Shown in pieces: positions 14,385 through 15,954 of a stretch of 15,954 nucleotides of DNA. Each line of letters starts with the position of its first letter. The stretch's first letter is position 1. The stretch comes from X23 sp050251575 (GTDB lineage Bacteria; Bacillota; Clostridia; SK-Y3): assembly GCA_050251575.1 (NCBI GenBank), contig JBFWMP010000053.1, forward strand, positions 1-15,954. Reading direction: 5' to 3'. The position numbers and the translations under genes were made by a program. The notes beneath the pieces are model-generated. The model did not search any database. It worked only from the letters and a program-made list of their open reading frames with translations, and was not told where the DNA came from.

Positions 14385-15557
14385 TTAAATTTTATTTTCC
14401 TTTTTCTTTAATACTATTACAGTAGCTATCAGTAAACTACAAAAAACTATTGTCATACTGAAACCTAATTTAATTCCCAATAGATCACTGAAAATTCCTA
14501 TTATCCACGGCCCTACCATACGACCTATACCAACAAAAGTAAATGATATTCCTAAAATTATCCCTGTATTATCCGGATGCAGACCCGAAACAGCAGCTAC
14601 TGACGTAGGCATAATAATAGATAAAAACAGTCCACTTAAAGGAAGAAAAAATACAAGTGTCGAAGGACCAAAAATACCTATCAAAATACAACAAGCTGCT
14701 GCTAAAGAAACAATTAATATACTTTTGAGATATCCTATAAAATCTACCAAAAAACTTCCAAAAAATCTTCCTATCATTATAGCACCAAAATACAAAGTAA
14801 GAAACAATGAACTTATACCAACTGATTGAAATTTAACTTTTTGCAAAAACTCTACCATCCACGAAGCAATACCCACCTCGATCCCAATGTATGAAGCAAT
14901 AAGTAAGTAATATAAACATGTCTCTTTAGTAAAAGCACTTTTCCCTGAATCTATAAGATTTCTTTTTTTACTTTCGGAAACATTATTATCTTTAGGATAT
15001 TTTACAATCATAAAGTATGTTAATACAACAACTATCAAAATCAGACTGTATAAATATACTTGCCGCCATGTAAAATTCATTCTAATAAGTTGCCCTGCGT
15101 AAAAAGATCCTATCATTGCACCTGCACCGTAAAAGAACGTAAGTAAATTTAAATATCTTCCTTTAGACTGCCTATGAATATCTACTATAATAGAATGGGT
15201 GCCTAAGTCTATAGAGCCTAATCCAAATCCCAAAAACAACATTGCTATAGCTAAGAACCAAAAATAGCTGAGTAGCCCATATGCTATAGTTCCTATGAAC
15301 AATGAAGTTAAACCTATAAATATACCTGCTTTCCTTCCTACCATATCCGAAACAATTCCTGTGGTCAATGTTGCAATAACAAATCCTATATATCCTATAA
15401 AAATAATTGTACCACCTTGAGAATAACTAAAATTTAAATCTTTTAGAAATGGAGTAATCGTAGGCCCTTTAAGATTATCAATAAACCCAAAAGCCAAAAA
15501 AGCAAAAAAACATCCCAGGGTAAGCATAAGTATTGATCGATCTTTTTCCTTTAACAT
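14385..15557 (-). CDS. Major facilitator superfamily (MFS) permease
   Basis: A 390-aa inner-membrane secondary transporter with twelve predicted membrane helices in two halves of six and a charged central loop (about residues 185-210, KYPKDNNVSESKKRN). The loop between helices 2 and 3 has the MFS motif GIVSDMVGRKAG. The first helix runs into DNLKGPTITPFLKDLNFSYS, a pattern I associate with fucose/glucose permease-like and related sugar-type MFS members. Substrate prediction from this is weak. I start at ATG 15557, eight bases after GAGG in GAGGTG; the adjoining ATG 15560 is nearly as good. The longer frame to 15617 adds a basic stretch without a ribosome binding site. Placed between the regulator and the second paralogue, it probably imports or exports the locus substrate. 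Confidence 0.88.
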   Translation of the reverse strand: MLKEKDRSILMLTLGCFFAFLAFGFIDNLKGPTITPFLKDLNFSYSQGGTIIFIGYIGFVIATLTTGIVSDMVGRKAGIFIGLTSLFIGTIAYGLLSYFWFLAIAMLFLGFGLGSIDLGTHSIIVDIHRQSKGRYLNLLTFFYGAGAMIGSFYAGQLIRMNFTWRQVYLYSLILIVVVLTYFMIVKYPKDNNVSESKKRNLIDSGKSAFTKETCLYYLLIASYIGIEVGIASWMVEFLQKVKFQSVGISSLFLTLYFGAIMIGRFFGSFLVDFIGYLKSILIVSLAAACCILIGIFGPSTLVFFLPLSGLFLSIIMPTSVAAVSGLHPDNTGIILGISFTFVGIGRMVGPWIIGIFSDLLGIKLGFSMTIVFCSLLIATVIVLKKKENKI

Positions 15558-15622
15558 CATATACACCTCTTTTAGCGAGAGTTTAAATTTCCTCTGACTT
15601 TTAATAATCCTGCACACACATT

Positions 15623-15628
15623 ATTATA
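15623..15628 (-). promoter_or_regulatory. Possible -10 element for the MFS gene
   Basis: The minus strand reads TGTATATAAT, a perfect TATAAT about 66 bp before the MFS start. The -35 region (AGTAAA at 18 bp spacing) is poor. Low-confidence promoter call. Confidence 0.3.
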
Positions 15629-15731
15629 TACAGGTACTTAATAAGTTTTACTATTTTATTTTTCAAACCTTCATGAATATAAAAATCCTTTGTCTAACTA
15701 TAATTCCTTTATCATGATTCAATAAAAGCAT

Positions 15732-15780
15732 TTAAGGCAGCAACAATTTCATCTGTAAGATATAATTGATGCTACCTTAA
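15732..15780 (-). terminator. Imperfect stem-loop after the second two-domain paralogue
   Basis: TTAAGG-C-AGCA-A-CAATT (15732-15748) pairs with AATTGATGCTACCTTAA (15764-15780). One U-G pair forms in minus-strand RNA and one mismatch remains. It starts 64 bp past the stop of the partial paralogue, so it probably ends that transcript before the MFS gene. The region between 15558 and 15843 otherwise holds no gene. Confidence 0.45.
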
Positions 15781-15843
15781 TATCCTTAAATAAATAATTG
15801 AAAAATTCTCTGAAAACTATTTATAGTTGAGTATTTAATACTC

Positions 15844-15954
15844 TTATTTATTAAATGAAGCAATAACTTGATCAATTTCTTCTTGTGTCAGTTCATAAAA
15901 GTCCCCATCATCAATAACCTTGTTATACATATGGTAGTACCAAATATCAAATCC
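15844..15954 (-). CDS. Paralogue of the two-domain DOPA-dioxygenase-like protein, C-terminal part
   Basis: The window ends inside this gene; only the last 36 codons and the stop are visible. The peptide GFDIWYYHMYNKVIDDGDFY and its continuation match the end of the protein at 12118-12987 in 33 of 36 positions. It differs only at DD for EE and at the terminal K for N. The DNA is about 91% identical. It is therefore a recent duplicate or a horizontally shared second copy, in the same orientation and 3.7 kb upstream of the other. The visible part covers the degenerate end of the second half-domain (GFDIWYYH). Whether the first half keeps its histidines cannot be seen. Confidence 0.85.
   Translation of the reverse strand, partial: GFDIWYYHMYNKVIDDGDFYELTQEEIDQVIASFNK
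15850..15954. repeat. Direct repeat copy B (3' end of the second paralogue)
   Basis: Matches 12124-12228 with 9 differences in 105 bp, in the same orientation, and runs off the right edge. Recombination between the two copies would delete the GntR gene and the MFS gene and fuse the paralogues. Confidence 0.9.

Overview
The window looks like chromosome from a low-GC, spore-forming member of the Clostridia. The basis is the AT-rich sequence with strong GGAGG-type ribosome binding sites, a GerM spore-germination lipoprotein gene with a sigma-E-like promoter, the gerM-rph-rdgB gene order, and a dimeric NADP isocitrate dehydrogenase of the type common in Clostridia. The species cannot be fixed from the sequence alone. 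Every gene runs on the minus strand except one GntR-family regulator (13520-14170, plus).

The left part (1-7.9 kb) is mostly conserved housekeeping. Read in the direction of transcription it holds icd, an NhaC-type Na+/H+ antiporter, an ABC-F translation factor, then gerM, rph (RNase PH), rdgB (XTP/dITP pyrophosphatase) and the start of a cation-diffusion-facilitator transporter cut by the left edge. Good promoter matches lie before icd, the antiporter, the ABC-F gene and gerM. Several starts are best read as TTG (CDF, rph, nhaC-like), because the Shine-Dalgarno sequence fits TTG better than the nearby ATG or longer reading frame.

The right part (8.1 kb to the end) looks like an accessory catabolic or uptake locus. 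Read from the right edge leftwards it contains the last 36 codons of a paralogue of the 12.1-13.0 kb gene, an MFS permease, a GntR/FCD regulator on the opposite strand, a two-domain protein resembling a duplicated DOPA 4,5-dioxygenase-family fold, a Gfo/Idh/MocA oxidoreductase, a short SD-preceded leader ORF, an orphan TctC/Bug-type solute-binding lipoprotein, and a UroD/MtaA-like protein of the corrinoid methyltransferase superfamily. The regulator lies divergent to the two-domain protein across a 532-bp region full of palindromes, which suggests local control. A plausible reading is import of a small organic acid or sugar-like compound (TctC, MFS), then dehydrogenation (Gfo/Idh) and C1 or methyl handling (UroD-like). 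The substrate is unknown.

The most unusual items are the two-domain DOPA-dioxygenase-like protein and its close paralogue, which flank the regulator and permease as about 91% identical direct repeats at their 3' ends. Others are a possible leader peptide before tctC, several long perfect stem-loops at gene ends that lack a U-tract, and a structured intergenic repeat before rph.
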